From Candidatus Nitrosotalea sinensis (GTDB taxonomy: Archaea; Thermoproteota; Nitrososphaeria; Nitrososphaerales; Nitrosopumilaceae): a stretch of DNA of 64,000 nucleotides. Positions 16,713 to 24,983 of the stretch are shown piece after piece; the stretch's first letter is position 1, and every line of letters starts with the position of its first letter. Both the position numbers and the translations under genes were made by a program. The notes beneath the pieces are model-generated. The model was not told the origin of the DNA and did not search any database. It saw only the letters and a list, made by a program, of their open reading frames with translations. The DNA lies in contig NZ_FRFC01000005.1 of the NCBI RefSeq assembly GCF_900143675.1, positions 124,001 to 188,000 of the forward strand, read 5' to 3'.

Positions 16713-19395
16713 TGAGATAGCCGCTATTCGTGCCTATACCATTCCCAAGCAGGAACCAGACACAAAACAGCCCAAATTTTTCCATAAAACCATCCAGAAT
16801 TTCATCCGGATGATGATTCTGGACTGTGAGGCCACAACTGACTTTTATCACAATCTCAAGTTTGGATACTTTAAGGTAATTTTTCACGGCAAGTTGGATT
16901 ACCACGGGATATTTTATGATCCCTTGTTTGTCAAGGGCAAAGAGTTTAATGTTTTAAAACAATTCTCTGATGAAAATAAAATCAAGATATACACGCTTGA
17001 ACAATTTAGAAAGATTTTCCTCAAGGAAACATTTGACTTGCAGACTCTATGCATTGGATTTAATCTTCCGTTTGACCTTTCCAGGATTGCAATAAAATCA
17101 TCAAATTCAAAATTCAAAAGAAAAGGTGGCTTTTCATTGTTGTTTTCAAAAAACCTTGATTATCCAAGACTGCATGTTACACATGCCACGAGTACACTGT
17201 CATTTATCGAATTTGGTAGTACCATGGGAAAACAAAACAAATTCCGTGGAAACTTTCTTGATCTTAGAACATTATGTTATGCACTGACTGACAAAAAACA
17301 TTCACTCAAATCAGCGGGAAAATATTTCAAGACTAGATACAAAAAGCAGACTGGAATTGAACATGGAAAAATCACGTCACAATACATCCAGTATTGCATC
17401 AACGATGTAAACACAACATATGCCATATATCAAAAGGCAAAAAAAGAATTTGATTCGTATGGATTAAAAATTCCTGTAACTAGGGCATACACTCCGGCAT
17501 CAATAGGAAAAGAATTTCTCAAGATGATAGGTGTTGATTCCTTTCTTGACAAGAATCCAGAATTTCCAAAGAAAATAATTGGTTATATGATGTGCGGATA
17601 TATCGGTGGAAGAGTAGAAGATAAAATTCGCAAGACTCCGGTTTTGGTAGACGTACTTGATTTTCTGTCAATGTATCCTACGGTATGCACCTTGCAAAAC
17701 CTGTGGAGATTTGTAATTGCAGACCACGTAGAATACCTAGAAGCAACTCGTGAGATTGCAGATTTTATAGACAAATTTACTCTGGAGGACGTACAGAATC
17801 CACAGAATTGGACTAGATTGCAAGGAATAGTCCTGATTGAGCCTCATGAGGATGTCTTGCCTCTGAGGGCAAAATATGGCCAAAAACACGTCTGGAATAT
17901 AGGAATCAGCCATGTCACATCAAAGATACCTCTCTGGTACAGTTTGGCTGATGTCATTGCATCAAAACTGTACACTGGAAGGACACCAAAAATCCTCAAG
18001 GCGTACAGGTTTGTACCAGTAGGCGTACAGAAAAATCTCAAGAAGATCAATGTCCAAGGCATTGAGATTGATCCATACAAGGATGATTTGTTCAAGAAAC
18101 TAATCGAATACCGCCAAGTCCTGAAAAATAAATATGATCCAAGGCAGAAGATAATCAAGATAATAACAAATGCAATCAGTTATGGAATTTTTGTTGAAAT
18201 AAACACACTCGAAGAATCATCTAAAGTTCCAATTGATGTTTACGGCATGAAACATTTTACACAAGACAAGACCAAGATTGAAAAACCTGGATTCATGTTC
18301 AATCCTATAATTGCAGTTTCAATTACGTCTGCATCAAGGCTGTTGCTTGCAACCTGTGAAATTTTGTTGTCAAGAAAAAACATGGTTCATGCATACTGTG
18401 ACACTGATTCCATGATGGTTCCACCAGAGATGACAAGAGAGATTCAAGAATTCTTCCAACCATTAAATCCGTATAATTTTGATGCGGATATTCTAAAAGT
18501 GGAACGGGAAAATGTCATGTTCTATGGAATATCATCAAAACGGTACTGTCTTCATACGATAAAAAATGGCAAGATAACAATCAAGAACGATGATTATTCA
18601 TCTCACGGATTAGGTCATTTGCTTGATCCTTTTTCAAACAACCCTGATGAGAAAAATGACTGGAACAAGTACATCTGGAATGACATTATGGATTTGCATT
18701 ATGAAAAATCAAGCCTTGAAGAATTGTATTCCAAGTATGACAACAAGTATGCCATGTCACAGTTCATGGCATCAAGTCCGAGAATGCTTGCAAGGCTGTC
18801 CAACTTTAACAAAAATGATAGATATCAGGATCAATTCAAGCCGTTTAGTTTCTGTATTGTTGGATTTTCAAACCTCATAAATCCGAACACTGGTGAACTT
18901 GTCAAGCCCTTGGCCCCGTTTGTCAAGCCCGCAAGACACGCAGTTTTTGGGGATTTTGTTGATTATAACGACAATTCCATGGAAAAACTACGTGGAAAAC
19001 AATACTGGAAACCATTTTGGCAAATATTCATGGAATACCTGAATCATCCAGAGTCCAAGATAGATGGAGATGTTGGCATACTGGAAAGAAAACATGTCAA
19101 TGTAACCGGAATAATACACATTGGAAAGGAAAGCAATGAACTTGAAGAATCTGAACTGTTGGGAGTAGGTTCAGGCAGTTATGAAACTTATGAGGATGTT
19201 AGAAACTTGGATAAAAAGTTCAAGAAGATTGCGCCAAGCATTTTGAAGTTAAAACCAAAGGATGTCAAAAAAATTAGAATATCAAAACAGACTTTGTGGA
19301 ATGTAAAAAAGAAAATTTACACAAACCAAGTAAATCATATTTCAATGAAAATAAAAGTTCAATTAGTTAGATGCTATGAAATACAGCATAATTGA
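16705..19395 (+). CDS. polB: Family B DNA polymerase (casposon PolB, probably protein-primed type)
   Basis: An 896-residue polymerase with both activities intact. Exonuclease motifs: Exo I LDCEAT (D40, E42), Exo II FNLPFD (N120, D124), Exo III YCIND (Y230, D234). Polymerase motifs: A DFLSMYP (D319), B KIITNAISYG (K485, Y493), C YCDTDS (D566, D568), and SKRY at 611-614. The short spacing and large insertions suit the protein-primed subgroup reported for thaumarchaeal casposons, but no terminal-protein gene is recognised here. Residues of about 845-871 (ILKLKPKDVKK, ISKQTLWNVKKKI) resemble the C-terminal tail of the element's Cas1. It would replicate or repair the casposon during transposition. 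Confidence 0.92.
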   Translation: MNDEIAAIRAYTIPKQEPDTKQPKFFHKTIQNFIRMMILDCEATTDFYHNLKFGYFKVIFHGKLDYHGIFYDPLFVKGKEFNVLKQFSDENKIKIYTLEQFRKIFLKETFDLQTLCIGFNLPFDLSRIAIKSSNSKFKRKGGFSLLFSKNLDYPRLHVTHATSTLSFIEFGSTMGKQNKFRGNFLDLRTLCYALTDKKHSLKSAGKYFKTRYKKQTGIEHGKITSQYIQYCINDVNTTYAIYQKAKKEFDSYGLKIPVTRAYTPASIGKEFLKMIGVDSFLDKNPEFPKKIIGYMMCGYIGGRVEDKIRKTPVLVDVLDFLSMYPTVCTLQNLWRFVIADHVEYLEATREIADFIDKFTLEDVQNPQNWTRLQGIVLIEPHEDVLPLRAKYGQKHVWNIGISHVTSKIPLWYSLADVIASKLYTGRTPKILKAYRFVPVGVQKNLKKINVQGIEIDPYKDDLFKKLIEYRQVLKNKYDPRQKIIKIITNAISYGIFVEINTLEESSKVPIDVYGMKHFTQDKTKIEKPGFMFNPIIAVSITSASRLLLATCEILLSRKNMVHAYCDTDSMMVPPEMTREIQEFFQPLNPYNFDADILKVERENVMFYGISSKRYCLHTIKNGKITIKNDDYSSHGLGHLLDPFSNNPDEKNDWNKYIWNDIMDLHYEKSSLEELYSKYDNKYAMSQFMASSPRMLARLSNFNKNDRYQDQFKPFSFCIVGFSNLINPNTGELVKPLAPFVKPARHAVFGDFVDYNDNSMEKLRGKQYWKPFWQIFMEYLNHPESKIDGDVGILERKHVNVTGIIHIGKESNELEESELLGVGSGSYETYEDVRNLDKKFKKIAPSILKLKPKDVKKIRISKQTLWNVKKKIYTNQVNHISMKIKVQLVRCYEIQHN

Positions 19396-20780
19396 GTAAA
19401 TTTAATGAGACTTTCGAAATGTCGGGTTACTGGTGGCTACCAGATAATCCTACTAAAACAATTCCAGGAATTTTACATTATTCTCCTAACGATATACATT
19501 TGGATTTGATAGGATCATTCACAGATCTGAGCCAATTTCAAAAACAGTTAGAATATCCAATAATTCTTGGTTTTACTACTACAGGTACACCGGTAACACT
19601 CTACAAATGTTTTACCGTACGATTCTCCATGAGTCATCCCTCACTTCCAACTTCATCATACAGAGCTCTCCATTCATTTATTGGAATGCATTTCCCTACT
19701 GAAGCAGATATAAAATTTAACAGGGTCTATGCTCATTTAACTCATTTCGATGAATGGATGGGAGTATCAGGATTTTCTGTTGATCTGGATTCAATGGATA
19801 AAAATAAAATTAGTATTTCGTATTCTCAGCCCCCTGAAATTCGATTTGAATTAAATGAAAAATTTTCAATCTCAATATGGTTTGGATATTCAATGAATGT
19901 CCAATCCATGGATGAAAAACAGCAAGGAATGATACAAAGAATAGCTCTTAACATAGAAGCGAAATCAGAACTACAATTTCAAGAATTCCAGAATATTTTA
20001 TCAGATATCCGTCAATTTCTCGGATTAGCATGTCTAAATCCAATTTATCCTCTGGAAGTAAAAGGATTAACACAAATTAATGAACAAAAAGTAAACGAAC
20101 AAACAATTCAACCAACCGTTTCAATCTATTTTCTACCATTTAACATGCCTACTAAGATCAAAGAAATACCTGCCATGCACATGCTCTTCACATATAGAGA
20201 TATTGGAAAAGACATTGGAAATTATTTCAAGAAATGGATTGAAAATAAGTCTATTCTAGAACCAATTTACAATTTGTATTCAGACATACTACATCATAAT
20301 GAAATGGCAATAGAACACAGGTTTCTTTTTCTTATTCATGCGCTTGAAGCATATCACAGAAGAACTTCAGATGAAACTGAGGTTGATGAAGAAAATCATG
20401 CTATACGTATTAGTGAAATACTGACTGCCATACCTAAACATTCTGATTGGTTACAGATTAAACTCCAATTTAGTAACGAATTATCACTACGGCAAAGATT
20501 GGAGTCACTCTTAAATCAATTCCCATTCATCTTGGAAAATTTTGACTTGGACAATAAAAAATTCATCAGATCAATAGTAGACATGCGCAATTACATTACT
20601 CATTATTCTAATAAGGCAAAAACACAATTTGATGATCTAAAAAAAGTACACGAAATATGTGAACGTCTCAAATTATTGGTGGAATCTTGTCTATTATTTC
20701 AATTAGGGTTTGATGATAAAAAAATATCATTATTGATAGAAAGAAGTAAAATTAACAAAGGATTGAAACGGCCAAGCTAA
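19392..20780 (+). CDS. ApeA-like HEPN protein (candidate anti-phage cargo)
   Basis: A 462-residue protein. The N-terminal region opens with SGYWWLPDNPTKTIPGILHY, the characteristic start of the ApeA N-terminal domain. The C-terminal region is helical and ends in a HEPN fold with the ribonuclease motif RNYITH (R399 and H404, Rx4H). ApeA proteins are abortive-infection type anti-phage factors, and HEPN domains usually cut RNA. The TTG at 19392 overlaps the polB stop, giving coupling; an in-frame ATG at 19419 directly before GYWW is an alternative start. Family assignment rests on motif recognition. It pairs with the protease gene 29 bases downstream. Confidence 0.78.
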   Translation: MSKFNETFEMSGYWWLPDNPTKTIPGILHYSPNDIHLDLIGSFTDLSQFQKQLEYPIILGFTTTGTPVTLYKCFTVRFSMSHPSLPTSSYRALHSFIGMHFPTEADIKFNRVYAHLTHFDEWMGVSGFSVDLDSMDKNKISISYSQPPEIRFELNEKFSISIWFGYSMNVQSMDEKQQGMIQRIALNIEAKSELQFQEFQNILSDIRQFLGLACLNPIYPLEVKGLTQINEQKVNEQTIQPTVSIYFLPFNMPTKIKEIPAMHMLFTYRDIGKDIGNYFKKWIENKSILEPIYNLYSDILHHNEMAIEHRFLFLIHALEAYHRRTSDETEVDEENHAIRISEILTAIPKHSDWLQIKLQFSNELSLRQRLESLLNQFPFILENFDLDNKKFIRSIVDMRNYITHYSNKAKTQFDDLKKVHEICERLKLLVESCLLFQLGFDDKKISLLIERSKINKGLKRPS

Positions 20781-20809
20781 AATGTTTAACTGCAACTAAT
20801 CTTACGACA

Positions 20810-21625
20810 ATGTCGGATCCTATCAATGATTTATGGGTCAATTCAACTATAAGAATTGAAAATGAACAGGGTAAGTTTGGAACAGGTTTTCTAATTCAGA
20901 AAAATACAAAAAAAATTCTTGTGACTAATAAACATGTATTACATGAATGTAGATCGAAAAGAGAATCTACAAATTTTGTATACTTGCACATTAATATTTC
21001 TGAGGATGAACAAATCATTGGGAAAAGAATTCAATTTAACTTACATGCAGATGAACACAAACTTTGGACTGAACATCCGGATGTACAGGTAGATGTTTTA
21101 GGAATTGATGTATCTACAATCTATGAATGTTATCCAAATATGGTTGTAAAACCAGTAGATTCAACTTTAATTTGTGATAGATCATATTTACAACAATATA
21201 ATATTGTAAGTGGAAGACAAATTGTTGTACTGGGATATCCACTAACAGTACAACATACCACTAATGTTCCAATGCGAATTCCGGGATCGATAGTTAGTCA
21301 GATAGGACAGAACATTAGAGATAAATGGAAAAATCCTGATACCGGAGAAACTGAAGATCGAATTATTCGAGGATTTCTCATTGAAAGCAATGTAGCAATA
21401 GGATCCAGTGGAAGCCCCGTAGTCCTAGATACTGTAATCAATATCTTCGGAGGAGAACAAAATACGATTGGTAGACCATTTCCACCGTTTCTTTTAGGAA
21501 TATTGGCCGAAGAAAAATTCACCTATATTGATACTCCCGGTTCTGGAGTACAACCATCATATTCCGGCTTGACTGTAGTTTTTAGTGCTGAAACCATCAT
21601 TGATGTCATAAATTTATTTTCATAA
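20810..21625 (+). CDS. Trypsin-like serine protease, partner of the ApeA-like gene
   Basis: A 271-residue cytoplasmic protein (no signal peptide) with the chymotrypsin fold triad: H42 in TNKHVL, D95 in VDVLGID and S200 in GSSGSP. There is no PDZ domain, unlike HtrA. The gene follows the HEPN gene by 29 bases on the same strand. Trypsin-like proteases without export signals recur in prokaryotic defence loci, where they act as effectors or activate a partner by cleavage. Here it could activate, release or be controlled by the HEPN protein. The active site looks intact. Confidence 0.85.
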   Translation: MSDPINDLWVNSTIRIENEQGKFGTGFLIQKNTKKILVTNKHVLHECRSKRESTNFVYLHINISEDEQIIGKRIQFNLHADEHKLWTEHPDVQVDVLGIDVSTIYECYPNMVVKPVDSTLICDRSYLQQYNIVSGRQIVVLGYPLTVQHTTNVPMRIPGSIVSQIGQNIRDKWKNPDTGETEDRIIRGFLIESNVAIGSSGSPVVLDTVINIFGGEQNTIGRPFPPFLLGILAEEKFTYIDTPGSGVQPSYSGLTVVFSAETIIDVINLFS

Positions 21626-21639
21626 GCGGATTTAGATTT

Positions 21640-22599
21640 CTATTTACTATCTGATTTTTTCTCACGTTTCAATCTTCGTCGATTTTCTTCATATGCTATA
21701 AACTGTCCTGCAACAGTTGCTGGGTAAGTCAAACTAGCAAAAAGAATTACTAAAATTATCTGAGGAATTTCAAATTGATATCCAAACAAAATAACACTAA
21801 CAGAAGATAATGGCGCAGAGTAGATAGACGACAATGATTCAGTAGCTAAAAGGAAAATTGACATAAAGTAAATATTTGGAATACCGGGTCGTATCAAATC
21901 TGTTACTTGTGCATAATAATACATAACAAGAAAAATACTAATAATTCCTAGAGCAATTGTTAGAATTGAAATTTGAGGACTCCATAATTTAAAATCATTA
22001 TGATGCTGTTCATCCAATGAAAGAAATACGGCTGGAGAAAAAGCAACTGCGAATACGAGAAGATAAGTTGTATGTTTGTAATACCTATTGTAAGCATAGA
22101 TCATATTAGATGCAATTTTGACCGTGTTGTTAATTTCTGCAGTTTCAAGTATATCGGTTAATGAAAGTGCAATATTGGCAGTTTTTACAATTATTGCCAA
22201 TACCCATCCAGACCAAATTATGACAGTCCAACTGTACGAAACATGTTGTAAATTCTGTGAAATTATAAAAACAAATAGAAAACCATAGATTGTTATTAAA
22301 ATTGTAAAATTTCTACTTAGTTTATCTACTATTTTTTGTAGTTGTCCTAAATCAAAATTGTCATACGGTGTAGGAGGAAATGGTACATATCTCTTATATT
22401 TTGAAATATAATTCTTAACGGATTTATTATATTTCATCAGTATTGCAAGTCCAATGGCCACCGAAAGTATGATGACCATTGGTAGAATATTCCAGATTTG
22501 ACCATGTATGGATGCAATTTGATCAGATATGCCTAGAAATTCTCCGAGTTCTAATTCCATATAATTGGTAAAATCTAAGATGGTAAAAATATGATCCAT
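21640..22599 (-). CDS. Hypothetical polytopic membrane protein of the casposon
   Basis: A 319-residue protein with about seven or eight hydrophobic helices, including WNILPMVIILSVAIGLAIL near the N terminus. A basic C-terminal tail (ENRRRLKREKK) marks the cytoplasmic end. No transporter signature is recognised. It converges with the protease gene with only 14 bases between stops. It might be a membrane partner of the HEPN-protease pair, or unrelated cargo. Confidence 0.7.
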   Translation of the reverse strand: MDHIFTILDFTNYMELELGEFLGISDQIASIHGQIWNILPMVIILSVAIGLAILMKYNKSVKNYISKYKRYVPFPPTPYDNFDLGQLQKIVDKLSRNFTILITIYGFLFVFIISQNLQHVSYSWTVIIWSGWVLAIIVKTANIALSLTDILETAEINNTVKIASNMIYAYNRYYKHTTYLLVFAVAFSPAVFLSLDEQHHNDFKLWSPQISILTIALGIISIFLVMYYYAQVTDLIRPGIPNIYFMSIFLLATESLSSIYSAPLSSVSVILFGYQFEIPQIILVILFASLTYPATVAGQFIAYEENRRRLKREKKSDSK

Positions 22600-22645
22600 A
22601 CTGATTCAATGCAGTCCAACCTATAACATATTGTGATATGTACAA

Positions 22646-22663
22646 AAAAGGTCAAACGGCATG
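22646..22663 (+). repeat. Internal copy of the casposon terminal repeat (18 bp)
   Basis: The 18 bases aaaaggtcaaacggcatg are identical to, and in the same orientation as, the inner part of the right terminal repeat (23667-23684). The outer 16 bases of the terminal repeat are not present here. It lies between two minus-strand genes, 47 bases before the membrane protein gene starts, and looks like a remnant of an earlier right end or a cryptic one. Confidence 0.85.
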
Positions 22664-22673
22664 AAAAATAACA

Positions 22674-23267
22674 CTAGGGAATTCTACAAGCCAAGAAATC
22701 CAAAAACTGTTTTCTACAAATATTCGCACCTATTACCACCATTCCAAACGAACCAGCTATCAAGTGCAGGTTAGAGTCTTGGGAATAGGTAAATGATAGT
22801 AAAACTAACTGGCTTGCAAAAACTCCCAATAGCATGAAGACAAAGTCCATCCCGACTAGGATGGCGGTCTTTGAAGGATCAGTCTTTGCTCGTCGATAAT
22901 TCCTTATTACTGAAACTGCAAATCCCACAACCAAACTGATTTCAAAAACATGGTAATTGTTAAGTAAATTAAAAAAGTCGTACGTAACTGATGGATCCTT
23001 GTAAATTAAATTTAAAACCCCGATGATAAAGTAGCCAATGCTAAAAATCATCAGCGCTGTCAGTTCGATTGTGTTTCTTACTGTCATCGATATCTTCTTG
23101 ATTCCATTTACAATAATTCCTTGATGTTTGAAAAGAAATGGTAATGCATAATGAAATATTGAAGCCCAAATTGCGGCCCAGAGGATGGTTGAGGCACTTA
23201 GAAAATCTCCCATTATGCTTGCAGGTCTTGTTGCATATGGGAAACTCATTAACATGGATAAGGTCAT
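22674..23267 (-). CDS. Hypothetical polytopic membrane protein (right-end segment of casposon)
   Basis: A 197-residue protein with about five or six hydrophobic helices (for example STILWAAIWASIFHYALPFLF, SIGYFIIGVLNLIY and FVFMLLGVFASQLVLLSF). No motif is recognised. It lies between the internal and terminal copies of the right repeat, so it may have been captured after the rest of the element was assembled. The function is unknown. Confidence 0.65.
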   Translation of the reverse strand: MTLSMLMSFPYATRPASIMGDFLSASTILWAAIWASIFHYALPFLFKHQGIIVNGIKKISMTVRNTIELTALMIFSIGYFIIGVLNLIYKDPSVTYDFFNLLNNYHVFEISLVVGFAVSVIRNYRRAKTDPSKTAILVGMDFVFMLLGVFASQLVLLSFTYSQDSNLHLIAGSFGMVVIGANICRKQFLDFLACRIP

Positions 23268-23293
23268 TCTGATAAATAAGTTAGTATCATATG

Positions 23294-23599
23294 CTACATC
23301 GGCAAATTCGCATTACAATTCATGCAGTATTTCTGACCACTGCCATCAGTATCATGGTCTTTCTTTGGATGCCTGCAAACAATCTTTGTTCTGTGTTGAT
23401 CTGGCAAAAGTTGTCTTTTAATTGCCTGTAACCATTCAATGTCTCCTTGTAACATAGACCACATTGCTCTATCAAATCGATTGATAATATCACCTTGAAT
23501 GAGAGGCGGTAATTCCTCAGAACCTACTACTTTTGTTCTAAACTCCTTCTTTTCTTGAATCAAAAGATCAATTGACGAAATTGCCTTTTTTACAGCCAT
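23294..23599 (-). CDS. Small zinc-finger protein (right-end segment of casposon)
   Basis: A 101-residue protein. A charged helical N-terminal region is followed by a C-terminal zinc-binding site of the form CRHPKKDH then YCMNC. It is the last gene before the right terminal repeat and precedes the membrane protein gene by 26 bases on the same strand. A DNA- or RNA-binding role is possible; no family is recognised. Confidence 0.6.
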   Translation of the reverse strand: MAVKKAISSIDLLIQEKKEFRTKVVGSEELPPLIQGDIINRFDRAMWSMLQGDIEWLQAIKRQLLPDQHRTKIVCRHPKKDHDTDGSGQKYCMNCNANLPM

Positions 23600-23666
23600 G
23601 TATTGTCAAACGTTTTCTGGGATAAATCTAGTGGGTAATTTTGTAATTTCTTAAAATATAGTTATC

Positions 23667-23700
23667 AAAAGGTCAAACGGCATGTCCCCATCTTTACCCC
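23667..23700 (-). repeat. Right terminal inverted repeat of the casposon
   Basis: Reverse complement of 10179-10212 with one mismatch. It begins aaaaggtcaaacggcatg on the plus strand and runs to tttacccc, directly against the right target-site duplication. Confidence 0.94.
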
Positions 23701-23714
23701 GACATAGAAATGGG
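23701..23714. repeat. Right target-site duplication, overlapping the tRNA-Pro 3' end
   Basis: The sequence gacatagaaatggg is identical to the left copy. Its last four bases are the final bases of the tRNA-Pro gene (discriminator and first acceptor-stem bases), so insertion happened at the 3' edge of the tRNA and left the gene whole. Confidence 0.93.
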
Positions 23715-23784
23715 ATCGGCCGGATTTGAACCGACGACCTCAGGTACCCAAAACCCGAATCATGCCAAGCTAGACCACGATCCC
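23711..23784 (-). tRNA. tRNA-Pro (anticodon UGG)
   Basis: On the minus strand the 74-nt cloverleaf has a seven-pair acceptor stem GGGATCG/CGATCCC, a D arm with AGCTTGG, an anticodon loop TTTGGGT (anticodon TGG) and a T arm GGTTCAAATCC. The discriminator base is A and no CCA is encoded. No intron is visible. Its 3' end is the integration site of the casposon; tRNA-Pro is also the reported target of the Aciduliprofundum boonei casposon. Confidence 0.95.
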
Positions 23785-23867
23785 GATGTGATTGCACAAA
23801 AATGTCCCCAATTTAATCTTCTCATGTAGTTATTATTTTAAATAATAAACCAAGTTAAGGCTAGTCA

Positions 23868-24758
23868 ATGCAATTACAAGATTACATCAATGCGGGAAAG
23901 ATAGCGTCAGAGGTAAGAGAGAATGCAAGACGAAAAGATCACGTGGGCTCCACTTTGGAAGAGATATGCAATTCTATTGAAAAAGAGATAAACGACAAGG
24001 GAGGAAAATGTGCATTTCCTGTAAATGTGAGTCTAAACGACATTGCAGCACATTACACAGCAGAGCCTAACGATTCCACCACAGTCAAGGACACAGACCT
24101 GCTAAAAATTGATTTGGGTGTTCAGATAAACGGTCACATTGCAGATACGGCAGTAACAGTTTGCTACGACCCAAAGTATGATTTTTTAGTACAAGCCGCA
24201 GAATCTGCCCTAAAGGAGGCCATGTCAATAATAAGAGTGGGGACAAAATCAAGCGATGTTGGAAAAACAATAGAGAATACAACAAAACAGATGGGTGGAA
24301 TACCCATTGCAAATCTTAGTGGTCATTCTCTTGAACAGTATACAATCCATGCTGGAAAATCAGTTCCAAACATATGGTCCATTGGATCATTTTCATTTCA
24401 ATCCACAGAAGCATATGCATGTGAGCCATTTGTTACAACACCGGAAGGATCAGGTTTTGTTCGAGAGGGCAAAATTAGAAACATTTTCTCCCTGGTTACA
24501 CGAAAAAGAACAAAGGAAGAAGATACCAACAAAATGATTGACTTCATATGGCAGAAATTCAACATGCTTCCTTTTGCATTACGATGGCTCATCCCAGAAT
24601 TTGAGGAAAAAAATGCAAGAGAATTACTTGATAAACTGATTAAAAACAAAATTGTAAGATCATATCCGATACTAGTAGAAGCAAACAATCAACGAGTTGC
24701 ACAAGCAGAGCATACATTCATTCCCCAAGCCAATGGAGTTCTCGTAACTACTCTTTAA
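23868..24758 (+). CDS. map: Methionine aminopeptidase, type II
   Basis: A 296-residue enzyme that removes initiator methionine from new proteins in the cytoplasm. The pita-bread metal ligands are visible: D82 in LLKIDLGV, D93 in HIADTAV, H153 in LSGHSL and E186 in CEPF, with H62 as the substrate histidine. An acidic ligand in QAEHTFIP lies near the C terminus. The insertion around residues 210-265 with a helical subdomain marks the archaeal/eukaryotic type II form. The start ATG lies 83 bases from the 5' end of the tRNA gene on the other strand. Confidence 0.95.
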   Translation: MQLQDYINAGKIASEVRENARRKDHVGSTLEEICNSIEKEINDKGGKCAFPVNVSLNDIAAHYTAEPNDSTTVKDTDLLKIDLGVQINGHIADTAVTVCYDPKYDFLVQAAESALKEAMSIIRVGTKSSDVGKTIENTTKQMGGIPIANLSGHSLEQYTIHAGKSVPNIWSIGSFSFQSTEAYACEPFVTTPEGSGFVREGKIRNIFSLVTRKRTKEEDTNKMIDFIWQKFNMLPFALRWLIPEFEEKNARELLDKLIKNKIVRSYPILVEANNQRVAQAEHTFIPQANGVLVTTL

Positions 24759-24794
24759 TTACACAAGTGGAGAATTAAAAAATAAACTAAAAAC

Positions 24795-24983
24795 CTACTT
24801 GACAAGCTCGCCAAATATCTTATCGATCATCAACTGACCTGTGCCGCATGCAGTGCATTTACCACTGGCTTTAAAGACATAGTCACCTTCCACAAACTTT
24901 CGTTTTACAATTTTATTGCAGCTAGAACATTTTTCTACAGCATAGGGATCAAGTACCTCATTTTTTTTCTTAAAGAATCTCAT
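24795..24983 (-). CDS. Small zinc-ribbon protein
   Basis: Read from the ATG at 24983 (MRFFKKKNEVL) this is a 62-residue protein with two CxxC knuckles (CSSC and CTAC) separated by a beta-rich linker, an archaeal zinc ribbon. The start overlaps the stop of the upstream DUF1512 gene by four bases, so they form a coupled operon. A longer frame from 25028 would run into that gene and is rejected. The function is unknown. Confidence 0.75.
   Translation of the reverse strand: MRFFKKKNEVLDPYAVEKCSSCNKIVKRKFVEGDYVFKASGKCTACGTGQLMIDKIFGELVK

Larger units (their letters stand above)
10165..23714. mobile_element. Casposon (Cas1-encoding self-synthesising transposon) with target-site duplication
   Basis: An identical 14-bp sequence, gacatagaaatggg, stands at both ends (10165-10178 and 23701-23714). 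Immediately inside are inverted repeats of 34 bp with one mismatch (10179-10212 and 23667-23700). Between them lie cas1, a family B DNA polymerase, two HNH-type genes and an HTH gene: the defining gene set of casposons. There is no cas2, CRISPR array or interference gene. The target-site duplication of 14 bp matches the 14-15 bp made by known casposases. The element sits at the 3' end of tRNA-Pro. Both ends and the catalytic motifs are intact, so it may still be mobile. The element proper, without the duplication, is 13,522 bp. Confidence 0.95.
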
